Positions 18,832 through 27,279 of a stretch of 64,000 nt of DNA are shown here, piece after piece (within the stretch, counting starts at the first letter, position 1; every line of letters begins with the position of its first letter). Source of the stretch: Pseudoalteromonas rubra (GTDB lineage Bacteria > Pseudomonadota > Gammaproteobacteria > Enterobacterales > Alteromonadaceae); assembly GCF_000238295.3 (NCBI RefSeq), contig NZ_AHCD03000026.1:62001-126000 (forward strand), in the 5' to 3' direction. Under the pieces are notes generated by a model. That model did not search any database and was not told the DNA's origin. It worked only from the letters and a program-made list of their open reading frames with translations. Both the position numbers and the translations under genes were made by a program.

Positions 18832-18856
18832 AAAAAAAGCGCTGAACGCGCTTTTT
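18832..18856 (-). terminator. Rho-independent terminator of the double-glycine peptide gene
   Basis: On the minus strand, AAAAAGCGC, loop GTTCA and GCGCTTTTTTT form a compact hairpin with a T-run, about 22 bases after the peptide stop codon. Confidence 0.8.
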
Positions 18857-18877
18857 GTTTTAGCAATTAAGCTGGCT

Positions 18878-19000
18878 TTAGCCGCCACAGCTCTTTTTAG
18901 GAACCGGGTGAGCCATTTGGACTCGACTAGGTAAATCAGGGCTACCAATCCCCGCCCCACCTTTCACACTTTTCAATTTGTCTAAGTGTAATTGCTCCAT
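18878..19000 (-). CDS. Double-glycine leader peptide precursor (putative bacteriocin or RiPP)
   Basis: A 40-codon gene too short for usual gene calling. It has GGAGG 11 bases before the ATG and its own terminator. The leader MEQLHLDKLKSVKGG ends in GG and has hydrophobic residues at -4 (Val), -7 (Leu) and -12 (Leu). This is the rule for leaders cut by C39-peptidase ABC exporters. The 25-residue core starts AGIGSPDLPSR, is rich in Pro, Gly and Lys, has a single Cys three residues from the end, and finishes CGG. It is the last gene of a probable operon behind an XRE regulator and a membrane protein. No maturase or C39 exporter is nearby. Function as a bacteriocin, signal or modified peptide is inference. 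Confidence 0.65.
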   Translation of the reverse strand: MEQLHLDKLKSVKGGAGIGSPDLPSRVQMAHPVPKKSCGG

Positions 19001-19135
19001 ACTTAATGACGCCTCCGTAAATACTCGACTCAGTCAGTCGATGTTTTAGATGATCATGCTTCCAAAGCAGACACAAGGCCTGTACCAAACATGAATAAGC
19101 CGACCACATCAATCAATGTGGGGCAAGAAACACTC

Positions 19136-19672
19136 TTAAAGAACACTCTCTCGCTCAGCGTATTTTTCTCTTACCTGTGCATTCATAGCAAACGCAAACA
19201 TGCTCAGACACAGCACGATATGGGCCACCAACATAAAGTTGTCTCTGATATAAAGTTTGAATGGCGCCGAGTCAATAACGTAATATTTGTAAGCTAAGAC
19301 TTCTAGCCAGGTGATTAAATTAGCAAGACACATCAAGGCAATGAGCAGCAATATTGTACATTCTTGCGCTGATAACGTTTGTAGTCTGTACACTCTCTTA
19401 AAATACTGACTGCCAGACAAGACATAAAGCCGCAAGGCCAAGTTTCTGCGATACACTATGGGTAAAACGAAAATCAAGCTCATGCCAATGTCAGCAAGAT
19501 AATAATGTGTGCTCCACTGTAATGTGATAGGGAGCGTAACTAAGTCAATAATTTCGAAAAGGCCATAAGCCAGCAAAAACCAACGGGCCGTCGCAACATT
19601 CCAACTAATTAGCAATCCCAGAAAAATAACGAAAAGAGGGGCATATTCCATGATGGCGTATACTTCTTTCAT
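19136..19672 (-). CDS. Multi-pass membrane protein of unknown function
   Basis: This 178-residue protein has about five predicted membrane helices separated by short charged loops (YRRNLALRLY, SQYFKRVYRLQ) and a basic C-terminus. I do not recognise the family. AAGGAG six bases before ATG 19672 is an excellent ribosome binding site and lies within the end of the upstream XRE frame, so the two are translationally coupled. The peptide gene starts 135 bases downstream on the same strand. Position suggests an immunity, sensing or export-accessory role for the peptide, but nothing in the sequence proves it. Confidence 0.75.
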   Translation of the reverse strand: MKEVYAIMEYAPLFVIFLGLLISWNVATARWFLLAYGLFEIIDLVTLPITLQWSTHYYLADIGMSLIFVLPIVYRRNLALRLYVLSGSQYFKRVYRLQTLSAQECTILLLIALMCLANLITWLEVLAYKYYVIDSAPFKLYIRDNFMLVAHIVLCLSMFAFAMNAQVREKYAERESVL

Positions 19673-19675
19673 AAC

Positions 19676-19975
19676 CTACTCCTTTTCTGGTTTTTCGTCG
19701 GGTGAAGGACTTTGTTCTTCAAAGTCGGTTAAGTTCAGTACGCCAGTCAGGTCTTTACCAAAAACCAAAAACAACTCGAACATCTGGGCGTAACTCATAT
19801 CGGTTTTGCCGGATTCATAGTTGCTGATGGTGGCCTGGTCGACACCAAGCCGCCTGGCCAGCTATTGCTGGGACCAGCCTCTGTGGTGTCTCAACTGGCG
19901 GATTGAGCGCTGCACATAGCGCCTGAAGTTCTCCACTTTGTGATTGCGCCTATCAGGACTGTTCTTCACGCGCAT
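19676..19975 (-). pseudogene. XRE-family regulator interrupted by an in-frame amber codon
   Basis: The frame from ATG 19975 would encode 99 residues with a helix-turn-helix (GWSQQ-stop-LARRLGVDQATIS, then NYESGKT). A single TAG at 19862-19864 interrupts helix 2, at a position where related Cro/CI proteins usually have Gln or Glu, so one C-to-T change of CAG would explain it. The rest of the frame is intact to its own stop at 19676, three bases before the membrane gene's ATG. This suggests recent inactivation or amber readthrough. It would have been the operon's regulator. Confidence 0.75.
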
Positions 19976-20282
19976 GCATCTCCCTATTTATTCCTGAGGC
20001 TAACCTAGCAAGCCACACCATAAAATACAACATTTTAGAAACAAAATTAACACACTCAACTACCCTTTATGAATACTTTTATAACCTGTTCCACTTTGCA
20101 TCCGTGTTTATCCTCACCCCGGTAACAGCCCCAAACCTGAACCCTGAGCAGTAACCTTACCCTTTATTTGCCCTCGCCCATTGACCTGTCTATAACTTCA
20201 TAGTTTATCGTTTTCGTTTGTTACGGCCTGACTGCGCTTATTGTTGGCCAGTCTGGCATATGTAAAAGAGGAGCCGGATTTG
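19976..20282. other. Divergent intergenic region, XRE operon / MerR gene
   Basis: About 300 AT-rich bases carry the promoters of the peptide operon (leftward) and of the MerR-type gene (rightward). The only site I can point to is the MerR-type promoter at 20181-20209. No RNA gene is visible. Confidence 0.5.
20181..20209 (+). promoter_or_regulatory. Candidate MerR-type promoter and operator
   Basis: TTGACC at 20181 could be a -35 box, with TTTATC at 20204-20209 as a weak -10. Between them lies the dyad CTAT-AACTTC-ATAG (20190-20203). MerR-family regulators bind dyads in the promoter spacer, so self-control of the downstream gene is plausible. Confidence 0.35.
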
Positions 20283-21455
20283 GTGTATCGGATTTCTGAA
20301 TTGGCGGCGCAGCTGGGTTTAGCGCGTTCTACTTTGTTGTATTACGAAAAGCGGGGGCTGATCTGTGGCAGCCGGGCCAGCAATGGTTATCGGGTTTATG
20401 GCGAGCAGGACTTACAAAAGCTCAGACTGCTGCAACAGCTACAGGCTGGCGGACTGACGCTGAGTGAATGCAAACAGGCGCTGGAGGCCAAGCTAGATCG
20501 CACCGTACTCAGCAACAGGCTCGCTGAGCTGGAAAGCGAAATTGCATATAAGCAGCAGGCGCATACTTTGTTGTCTGCGCTGCTTGGGCGCGGTTCACTG
20601 CGCGACTGGCATGCACAGGCCGATAAACTGGCACCCGATGCACACAGAAATTGGCTCGAACAACAAGGGTTTGATGAACAACAAACTCTGTACTTAAAAT
20701 GGTTATCAAAAGACATGAACGAACACGATACTTATATGGCCGACTTTATGGCGGTCTTTCATCGGCTGGAACGCTGGGGACCCGGCAGTAATGCCGATAC
20801 ACGCAAGGCGTTAACACACATTCCTTTTACACCGCACACCGTGCTGGATATTGGCTGTGGTAAAGGCTTTGCTACTGAGTTACTGGCACAAGAGACACAG
20901 GCGCAGATCACGGCGGTGGATAATGAAGCTCAGGCAATCGACAGTCTGGCGGCGCGGCTAAAACACGTGGAACTGGACGAACGTGTTACCCCTCTGTGTG
21001 CCAGCATGACTGCTTTACCCTTCCAGAGCGGCAGCTTTGATCTGCTCTGGGCTGAAAGCTCCGCTTACATAATGGGCTTTGAAGCGGCGCTGAATGCCTG
21101 GCGCCCGCTGCTGCGTTCAGCCGGCTGCCTGATGGTCAGCGATTTGGTGTGGTTAAACGAGACGCCCTCTCAGGAGGCAATCACCTTCTGGCAACAGGAA
21201 TACCCGGATATGCAGACAGTTGCTGTAAGACTGGCACAGATTGAGCAGGCCGGTTTCCGGGTCTTAAACCACTTTACGCTAAGTGCACAGGCCTGGGCAG
21301 ACTATTATGGACCACTCACAGCTGAAGTTGCACAGCGACTGAGCCACCAGCCGAATTCCGCTGCACTTCAGGACATGGCCCGGGAAATTGCCATCTACGA
21401 GCGTTATCTGGGCGAGTTTGGCTACCAGATGTTTGTGCTGCAACGCAGCGATTGA
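20283..21455 (+). CDS. MerR-family regulator fused to a SAM-dependent methyltransferase
   Basis: From GTG 20283 (GGAG 9 bases upstream) the protein has about 390 residues. Residues 1-70 are a MerR winged helix (YRISELAAQLGLARSTLLYYEKRGLI ... NGYRVY), followed by a coiled-coil dimerisation helix (about 70-115). Residues about 165-290 form a class I methyltransferase (LDIGCGKGFATELLA; second acidic site TAVDNEAQ; ASMTALPFQSGSFDLLWAESSAY). The C-terminal helix region is rich in aromatics. The methyltransferase part probably senses or modifies a small molecule controlling the DNA-binding part. The target is unknown. Confidence 0.85.
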   Translation: MYRISELAAQLGLARSTLLYYEKRGLICGSRASNGYRVYGEQDLQKLRLLQQLQAGGLTLSECKQALEAKLDRTVLSNRLAELESEIAYKQQAHTLLSALLGRGSLRDWHAQADKLAPDAHRNWLEQQGFDEQQTLYLKWLSKDMNEHDTYMADFMAVFHRLERWGPGSNADTRKALTHIPFTPHTVLDIGCGKGFATELLAQETQAQITAVDNEAQAIDSLAARLKHVELDERVTPLCASMTALPFQSGSFDLLWAESSAYIMGFEAALNAWRPLLRSAGCLMVSDLVWLNETPSQEAITFWQQEYPDMQTVAVRLAQIEQAGFRVLNHFTLSAQAWADYYGPLTAEVAQRLSHQPNSAALQDMAREIAIYERYLGEFGYQMFVLQRSD

Positions 21456-21565
21456 ACACGGTGAGGCTGGTAAGTTAGATAATATGGCTTTAAAATAACT
21501 CTTTTGGACAACCAGCGGTGTGGCCACATTCACATCGCTGTACTGCAACCCTATAGGTCTGACGT

Positions 21566-22189
21566 ATGCCACATCAAAATCGCGGTAATTTGTTTATTCT
21601 TTCAGCACCCTCTGGTGCCGGAAAGTCAAGTTTGATTAAAGCCCTGCTGGAAAGACAAGATAAAGTCAGGGTCTCGGTGTCACATACAACTCGTGCGCCT
21701 CGCCCGGGTGAGAATAATGGCGAGCACTACCACTTTGTCTCTGTGGATGAGTTTAAAGCGCTTATCAACCAGAATGACTTTTTCGAATGGGCGCAGGTTT
21801 TTGATAACTACTACGGCACCTCTAAACAGGCCATCGAAAACCAGCTTGCACAAGGTATTGACGTGTTCATGGACATTGACTGGCAAGGTGCCCGTCAGGT
21901 TCGCGAGCTGCTGCCTGAAGTAAAAACCATCTTCATTCTGCCGCCGTCAAAGCAGGCGCTGGAAGAGCGTTTGAATAGCCGGGGGCAGGACTCTCAGGAA
22001 ATCATTGCCTCGCGTATGGAGCAGGCCAAGTCTGAATGCTCTCACTACAATGAATTCGACTATCTGCTGGTCAATGATGACTTTGAGACTGCCCTGAATG
22101 AACTGGAGCACATCGTCGTGGCTGCACGTCTGGAGCTGAAAAAGCAACAGGTGAGCCAGCAGGCATTGATAGCAGAACTGCTGAAGTAA
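21566..22189 (+). CDS. gmk: Guanylate kinase
   Basis: This 207-residue enzyme has the P-loop SAPSGAGKSSL and the GMP-binding region (SHTTRAPRPGENNGEHYHFV; YGTS). DIDWQGARQVR matches the Walker-B region. It phosphorylates GMP to GDP. rpoZ and spoT follow on the same strand, the gmk-rpoZ-spoT order of many gammaproteobacteria, with about 165 bases and a probable separate promoter before rpoZ. Confidence 0.97.
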   Translation: MPHQNRGNLFILSAPSGAGKSSLIKALLERQDKVRVSVSHTTRAPRPGENNGEHYHFVSVDEFKALINQNDFFEWAQVFDNYYGTSKQAIENQLAQGIDVFMDIDWQGARQVRELLPEVKTIFILPPSKQALEERLNSRGQDSQEIIASRMEQAKSECSHYNEFDYLLVNDDFETALNELEHIVVAARLELKKQQVSQQALIAELLK

Positions 22190-22353
22190 GTCACGTCCGC
22201 GGCTGACTGATCCGGGTTTCACACTGGCTGCAAAGATTGTAGCCACATAAAGCCGTAACGACCCGATATTTTTTAACCATGTACTTGGCGAATCCGGCGC
22301 TTTTTAGTAGACTAGCCCTTTGCTAAATGTATTGAATTTTTTGGAGTGCTTCG

Positions 22354-22629
22354 ATGGCTCGCGTAACAGTAGAAGACGCAGTAGATAAAATTGGTAACCG
22401 TTTCGACCTAATTCTTGTTGCAGCGCGTCGCGCTCGTCAGATTGCAGTCGGTGGTAAAGACCCTCTGGTTGAAGCTGAAAATGACAAGCCAACCGTAATC
22501 GCATTGCGCGAAATCGAAAAAGGCATGGTCACCAGCGATTCACTGGACATGATCGATCGCGAAGAGCAACAAACTCAGGAAGCTGCAGAGCTTGCTGCTG
22601 TTGCTGCAATTGTGGGTGGCAATCGCTAA
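22354..22629 (+). CDS. rpoZ: RNA polymerase omega subunit
   Basis: This 91-residue protein begins MARVTVEDAVDKIGNRFDLI and has the conserved ARRARQI helix and KPTVIALREIEKGMV segment. Omega helps assemble RNA polymerase and forms one ppGpp site, which links it to spoT next door. TTGGAGTG precedes the ATG. A strong terminator ends the gene, so spoT has its own promoter. Confidence 0.97.
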   Translation: MARVTVEDAVDKIGNRFDLILVAARRARQIAVGGKDPLVEAENDKPTVIALREIEKGMVTSDSLDMIDREEQQTQEAAELAAVAAIVGGNR

Positions 22630-22649
22630 TCCACTGCGACCAGTACGAC

Positions 22650-22679
22650 AATAACGCCAGCTTTATAGCTGGCGTTATT
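22650..22679 (+). terminator. Rho-independent terminator of rpoZ
   Basis: A perfect 12-bp stem AATAACGCCAGC / GCTGGCGTTATT with loop TTTATA is followed by GTTTC, 21 bases after the rpoZ stop. Confidence 0.9.
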
Positions 22680-22792
22680 GTTTCTGCAGCACAGGTCACT
22701 GAACACCTCTATCTAGACTAATAAATGTGTTAGTCGATTGGCTTCGACGTCAATTCATCGTATATTCAGTACTTAACTTATTATTAATACCA

Positions 22793-22861
22793 ATCAAATG
22801 TCATACCAACCAAGGTAAAGGTGTTATAGCCTGACTGCAGGTAGGTTAATACGCATTTGAT
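22793..22861. repeat. Imperfect inverted repeat before spoT
   Basis: ATCAAATG (22793-22800) and CATTTGAT (22854-22861) are exact inverted copies about 53 bases apart in the AT-rich spoT upstream region. The flank TTAATACCAAT recurs near repeated intergenic elements in related genomes as I recall, but only one copy is seen here. Confidence 0.3.
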
Positions 22862-22889
22862 ATAACTTCGCTGGAACATTGGAGTGTGA

Positions 22890-24992
22890 ATGTATCTGTT
22901 TGAAGGCTTAAAGAAAAAAATATCAGAGTATCTGTCACCCGAAGATGTGGAACTGGTGCAAAAAGCCTACGTGGTTGCCCGCGAAGCGCATGAAGGGCAA
23001 ACCCGCTCCAGCGGCGAGCCTTATATTACTCATCCGGTTGAAGTCACCCAGATCCTGGCCAGCATGAAGCTGGACCACGAAACACTGATGGCAGCATTGA
23101 TGCATGATGTGATTGAAGACACCGACTTCAGCCAGACCGATCTCGCCGAAATCTTCGGTGATACAGTTGCCGAACTGGTGGCCGGTGTCAGTAAGCTGGA
23201 CAAGCTCGACTTTAAAGATAAAAAAGAGTTTCAGGCCGAAAACTACCGTAAAATGATCATGGCCATGACCCAGGATATCCGGGTGATCCTCATCAAACTG
23301 GCCGACCGCACTCACAACATGCGCACGCTGGGCTTTTTACGCCCGGAAAAACGCCGCCGGATAGCCCGTGAAACCCTGGAAATCTTTGCGCCTATCGCCA
23401 ACCGTCTTGGTATCCACGATATTAAGAACGAACTTGAAGATCTGGGCTTTGCGGCTTTATACCCGATGCGTCACAGAGCGCTCAAATCAGAAGTAGCCAA
23501 AGCGCGAGGTAATCGTAAAGAAGTGATCAGCAATATCCAGTCGGAGATAGAGTCTCGTCTGGAAGAAGCAGGCATTGATGCGTCGGTCAGTGGCCGTGAA
23601 AAACACCTCTACAGCATTTATAAAAAGATGCTCAACAAAGAGCTGCTGTTCAACGAAGTGATGGACATTTACGCTTTTCGCATCAACGTCAACAGCATAG
23701 ATACCTGCTACCGGGTGCTGGGTGTGGCGCACAACCTGTATAAGCCCATAGAAACCCGCTTTAAAGACTACATTGCTGTACCTAAAACCAATGGCTATCA
23801 ATCACTGCATACCTCTTTGGTCGGGCCGCATGGTATTCCGGTAGAGATCCAAATTCGCACCCATGATATGGATCACATGGCTGATAAAGGGGTTGCTGCG
23901 CACTGGATGTATAAAAAGTCCGGTGACACAGCGGGCCATACCGCACAGCAACGCGCCAGACAATGGATGCAAAGCCTGCTTGAGTTACAACAAAGTGCGG
24001 GTTCATCGTTTGAATTTGTCGAAAACGTAAAGACCGAGCTGTTCCCGGAAGAAATTTATGTCTTTACGCCGGATGGGCGCATCATTGAATTACCTATGGG
24101 CGCAACTGCCGTCGATTTTGCCTATGCCGTTCATACCGACGTCGGTAACACCTGTGTTGGCGCGCGCGTCAATCGTAAGCCTTATCCACTCAGCAAGGCG
24201 CTGGACACCGGGCAAACAGTTGAGGTGATCACCAGCTCTGGTGCACACCCCAATGCCACTTGGTTAAACTTTATTGTCACAGGTAAAGCACGCCTGGGTG
24301 TACGTAACTACCTTAAGAGCCAGCACCAGGAAGAGTCTATCCTGCTGGGTCGACGCTTACTTGACTCCGCACTGGGTGAGCATAAGCTGGATGATATTCC
24401 CACCGAACAGATAGACAGAGTACTGGAAGAGCATGACCTGAACACCGTACTTGAGCTGTTAGTGGAAATTGGCAACGGCAACATCATGAGTATGTTGGTT
24501 GCAAAGCGCCTGCTACAAGCCGATGATGAAATCGAAAGCCTGGCACAAAAAGCCAAAGCGCCGATCATTGGTACAGAAGGCATGTTGGTCACTTATGCCA
24601 AGTGTTGCCGACCTGTCCCGGGTGATGACATCACCGCCTATGTTAGCCAGGGCAAGGGCTTAATGGTCCACCGCCAGGAATGTAAAAACATTAAAGGCTG
24701 GCAAAATGAACGTGCCAAGTACTTTGTGGTAAAGTGGGAAGATAACCCCGAAAAAGAATACATCGCAGCACTGCGGGTTGAGATCATCAACCACCAGGGT
24801 GCGTTGGCCAAATTAACCAATGTGGTTGCAAGTACACAAGCTAATATTGTGGAGATTGCAACCGAAGAAAAAGAGAGCAACCTGTACGTGATTGACCTGG
24901 GCGTTACCGTTAAAGACAGGATCCACGTTGCAAATATTATGCGCCGGATCCGGGTAATGCCAGATGTACAACGTGTAACCAGGAAGCGATAA
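22890..24992 (+). CDS. spoT: Bifunctional (p)ppGpp synthetase/hydrolase SpoT
   Basis: This 700-residue protein has an N-terminal HD hydrolase (HDVIEDT, DRTHNMRTL) and a synthetase domain (YSIYKKM ... DIYAFRI, DYIAVPKTNGYQSLHT). These are followed by TGS (VFTPDGRIIELPMGATAVDFAYAVH), a zinc-finger-like region (YAKCCRPVPGDDI) and a C-terminal ACT domain. It balances the alarmone (p)ppGpp in response to starvation. ridA follows by 10 bases and is probably co-transcribed. Confidence 0.97.
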   Translation: MYLFEGLKKKISEYLSPEDVELVQKAYVVAREAHEGQTRSSGEPYITHPVEVTQILASMKLDHETLMAALMHDVIEDTDFSQTDLAEIFGDTVAELVAGVSKLDKLDFKDKKEFQAENYRKMIMAMTQDIRVILIKLADRTHNMRTLGFLRPEKRRRIARETLEIFAPIANRLGIHDIKNELEDLGFAALYPMRHRALKSEVAKARGNRKEVISNIQSEIESRLEEAGIDASVSGREKHLYSIYKKMLNKELLFNEVMDIYAFRINVNSIDTCYRVLGVAHNLYKPIETRFKDYIAVPKTNGYQSLHTSLVGPHGIPVEIQIRTHDMDHMADKGVAAHWMYKKSGDTAGHTAQQRARQWMQSLLELQQSAGSSFEFVENVKTELFPEEIYVFTPDGRIIELPMGATAVDFAYAVHTDVGNTCVGARVNRKPYPLSKALDTGQTVEVITSSGAHPNATWLNFIVTGKARLGVRNYLKSQHQEESILLGRRLLDSALGEHKLDDIPTEQIDRVLEEHDLNTVLELLVEIGNGNIMSMLVAKRLLQADDEIESLAQKAKAPIIGTEGMLVTYAKCCRPVPGDDITAYVSQGKGLMVHRQECKNIKGWQNERAKYFVVKWEDNPEKEYIAALRVEIINHQGALAKLTNVVASTQANIVEIATEEKESNLYVIDLGVTVKDRIHVANIMRRIRVMPDVQRVTRKR

Positions 24993-25002
24993 AGGAAAGA
25001 CA

Positions 25003-25395
25003 ATGAATAAAGCCATTATTTCAACCGATCAGGCGCCGGCAGCAATCGGCACCTACAGTCAGGCAGTTAAAGTCGGTACGGCGGTTTACCTTTCGGGGCA
25101 GATCCCTTTGGTGCCTGAAACAATGGAAGTGATCTCAGAAGATTTTGCAGAGCAAACACAACAGGTATTTAAAAACCTGACTGCCGTGTGTGAAGAAGCG
25201 GGCGGCCAGTTGCAGGACATGGTCAAGGTTAACATCTTCCTGACTGACTTAAGTAACTTTGCTACCGTCAATGAGATCATGAGTCAGCACTTTAAAACGC
25301 CCTACCCGGCACGTGCTGCAATCGGCGTAAAAGAGCTGCCTAAGGGCGTACAAATTGAGATTGATGGCATCATGGAGCTGCCTTCAACCAACTAA
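25003..25395 (+). CDS. ridA: RidA family 2-iminobutanoate/2-iminopropanoate deaminase
   Basis: This 130-residue protein has the Rid signature (QAPAAIGTYSQAVKVG; conserved Arg in YPARAAIGVKELPKG; late EIDGI). It hydrolyses reactive enamines and imines from PLP enzymes such as threonine dehydratase. AAAGGAAAGACA precedes the ATG. The gene follows spoT by 10 bases, an arrangement common in gammaproteobacteria. Confidence 0.95.
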   Translation: MNKAIISTDQAPAAIGTYSQAVKVGTAVYLSGQIPLVPETMEVISEDFAEQTQQVFKNLTAVCEEAGGQLQDMVKVNIFLTDLSNFATVNEIMSQHFKTPYPARAAIGVKELPKGVQIEIDGIMELPSTN

Positions 25396-25423
25396 GACGC
25401 CGTGCCTATTAGTTATATTGCTC

Positions 25424-25446
25424 AAGCCCGCTTAATGCGGGCTTTT
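25424..25446 (+). terminator. Rho-independent terminator of spoT-ridA
   Basis: AAGCCCGC / GCGGGCTT with loop TTAAT, followed by TTTTA, 28 bases after the ridA stop. Confidence 0.85.
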
Positions 25447-25626
25447 ACTTATCTGTACAATGATTTTTCATGCCCTTAACTTTGATCTTAAACACTTGAC
25501 CGCATACTATTAATTTAGCAATCTGGTGATATGTAAGACGCTTCGTGCAACTCTGGTATCGCCGCACTTTTTGGCAATTTGAGGTATTCATTATCGTAGT
25601 TGGTTTAAAGCAATAAGGATAAGCCT

Positions 25627-27237
25627 GTGTTTAAACTCGCAAAAAATGGCAATATATTGATGGACGTCGCGGCAGCGTCGCCCCCCAGTGCAGCGTTTGT
25701 GGTTGAAGCACTCGAACGCTCTCCCTATGCTGATTGCGCAATTGATCATGAATCCATTGCCGCCTATTTCAAACAAGATACGCCTGTCACGCAGCTGATT
25801 GTGGCACAGCAAAAAGATGCCCATATCGAAGTCGCACTGAGCGACGACAAAATGCAGGCCATCGCCAAACTCACCACCGCACAGGGCGGCAAAATGATCA
25901 GCCTCGAGGATGCCAAACGTGCCATAGTCAAAGTGGGCGTCACCCGGGGCTACAAACAAGTTTATCTGGAAAACTTACTCAAACAGCAACTGGAGTCTCT
26001 GCCAGGCACAGAAGTCACCGGCATCGTTGCTCAGGGGCGTCCGCCCGAAAACGGCGTACCAGCCAAGCTGATGCCACATGTACAAACGCTTAAAGAACGC
26101 CTGAAACAACCCAAGTTACGTGAAGACGGCACCGTCGATATGCGCGACTTTGGCGCACTGGCCAGTGTTGCCCCTGGCACCTTACTGGTCACGCAAAGAC
26201 CAGCAACCCCAGGCAAAGAAGGCTTTACGGTTACCGGAGACAGCATTGCACCTAAGCCCGGAGATAGCTTTCAGCTGGTGGCTGGCGAAGGTACCGAGAT
26301 TTCCCCAACTAACCCTCTGCAGCTGGTCTCAACCATTGCAGGTTGTCCGTCCGATGTGCCAAATGGCATGCGGGTAGACGATATTTTTACCATTAGTGAC
26401 GTCAACGTGCGCAGCGGCCACATTGAATTTAGCGGCAGTGTGCTGGTTACCCATAATGTCGACCCGGGCATGAAGATCAAAGCGCACGGCGATATCACCG
26501 TCATGGGAACCGTAGAATCAGGAGAATTAATTTCCGATGGCAACATCGAAGTACGTGGCGGTGTGATTGGTCACCTGGATCATCGCAACGACGATCAGGG
26601 GCTCACCTGCCGTTTAATTGCCAAAGGCGATGTCCAGATCACCCATGGTCAGTACACCTATCTGGAAGGACAAAATGTCTTTATCCAGAAACAAAGTAAC
26701 CACTGTGATATCAAAGCACGTAACCTGTTACAGGTTGGCCTGGACGAATCACCCAAAGGCAAGCTGGTCGGCGGCACCATTTTTGATGCCAAGATGCTGG
26801 TGGCGGGTGAAGTTGGCAGCAGCTCTGGTGCGACCATGGCTATATACCTGGCACGCAGTGGCATGGAGATAACGGAACGTACCGATCTGTGTCTCAAAGA
26901 ACTCACTCAAACTGATGAGCAGATCACCAACTTGCAAAAGGCGGTCGAAAAAGCCGATAACGTAAAGGATGCTGAAAAGAAAAAAACCTTGCTGGCCAAA
27001 ATAGGGGCCACACAGGAGCACTATTGTAAGCAAGCCGAGGCGCTGGAACATCAGCTGTCAGAACTAGACCATACTCTGCATGATTTACTCGATCACACCC
27101 AGCTGGTGGTGAACACCTCCCTGCACTCAGGTGTCGAGATCCATATTTTCGATAAGGTCTATAAAACCACCCGCAGCTACCCGCCGTGCAGCGCCAGACT
27201 GCTCGAAGGCAAAATAGAAATTGAATTTAAGATGTAA
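25627..27237 (+). CDS. FapA family protein (DUF342)
   Basis: From GTG 25627 (TAAGGA upstream) the protein has 536 residues. The N-terminal ~170 residues are the flagellar-assembly-protein-A-like region. Residues about 240-420 form a right-handed beta-helix of short repeats (FSGSVLVTHNVDPGMKIKAHG, GTVESGELISDGNIEVRGGV). Residues about 420-490 are a coiled coil, followed by a short tail. DUF342 proteins occur in flagellar and polar-organelle contexts, but the biochemical role is unknown. It stands alone, convergent with asnA. Confidence 0.88.
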   Translation: MFKLAKNGNILMDVAAASPPSAAFVVEALERSPYADCAIDHESIAAYFKQDTPVTQLIVAQQKDAHIEVALSDDKMQAIAKLTTAQGGKMISLEDAKRAIVKVGVTRGYKQVYLENLLKQQLESLPGTEVTGIVAQGRPPENGVPAKLMPHVQTLKERLKQPKLREDGTVDMRDFGALASVAPGTLLVTQRPATPGKEGFTVTGDSIAPKPGDSFQLVAGEGTEISPTNPLQLVSTIAGCPSDVPNGMRVDDIFTISDVNVRSGHIEFSGSVLVTHNVDPGMKIKAHGDITVMGTVESGELISDGNIEVRGGVIGHLDHRNDDQGLTCRLIAKGDVQITHGQYTYLEGQNVFIQKQSNHCDIKARNLLQVGLDESPKGKLVGGTIFDAKMLVAGEVGSSSGATMAIYLARSGMEITERTDLCLKELTQTDEQITNLQKAVEKADNVKDAEKKKTLLAKIGATQEHYCKQAEALEHQLSELDHTLHDLLDHTQLVVNTSLHSGVEIHIFDKVYKTTRSYPPCSARLLEGKIEIEFKM

Positions 27238-27261
27238 GGGAGCCCCTGGAGGCTCCCTTAC
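27234..27261. terminator. Bidirectional hairpin between FapA-family gene and asnA
   Basis: An 11-bp stem GTAAGGGAGCC / GGCTCCCTTAC with a 6-base loop spans the FapA-family gene's stop codon and the convergent gap. Confidence 0.7.
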
Positions 27262-27279
27262 CGTGTGTCGCCGTCGCCT

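Noticed and set aside
18763..18960. 65-codon minus-strand frame across the peptide gene
   Set aside because: It starts at a GTG without a ribosome binding site, runs through the terminator hairpin, and overlaps the peptide frame that has GGAGG.
19091..19297. 68-codon plus-strand frame
   Set aside because: It overlaps the membrane-protein gene on the opposite strand and lacks an RBS; treated as a shadow.
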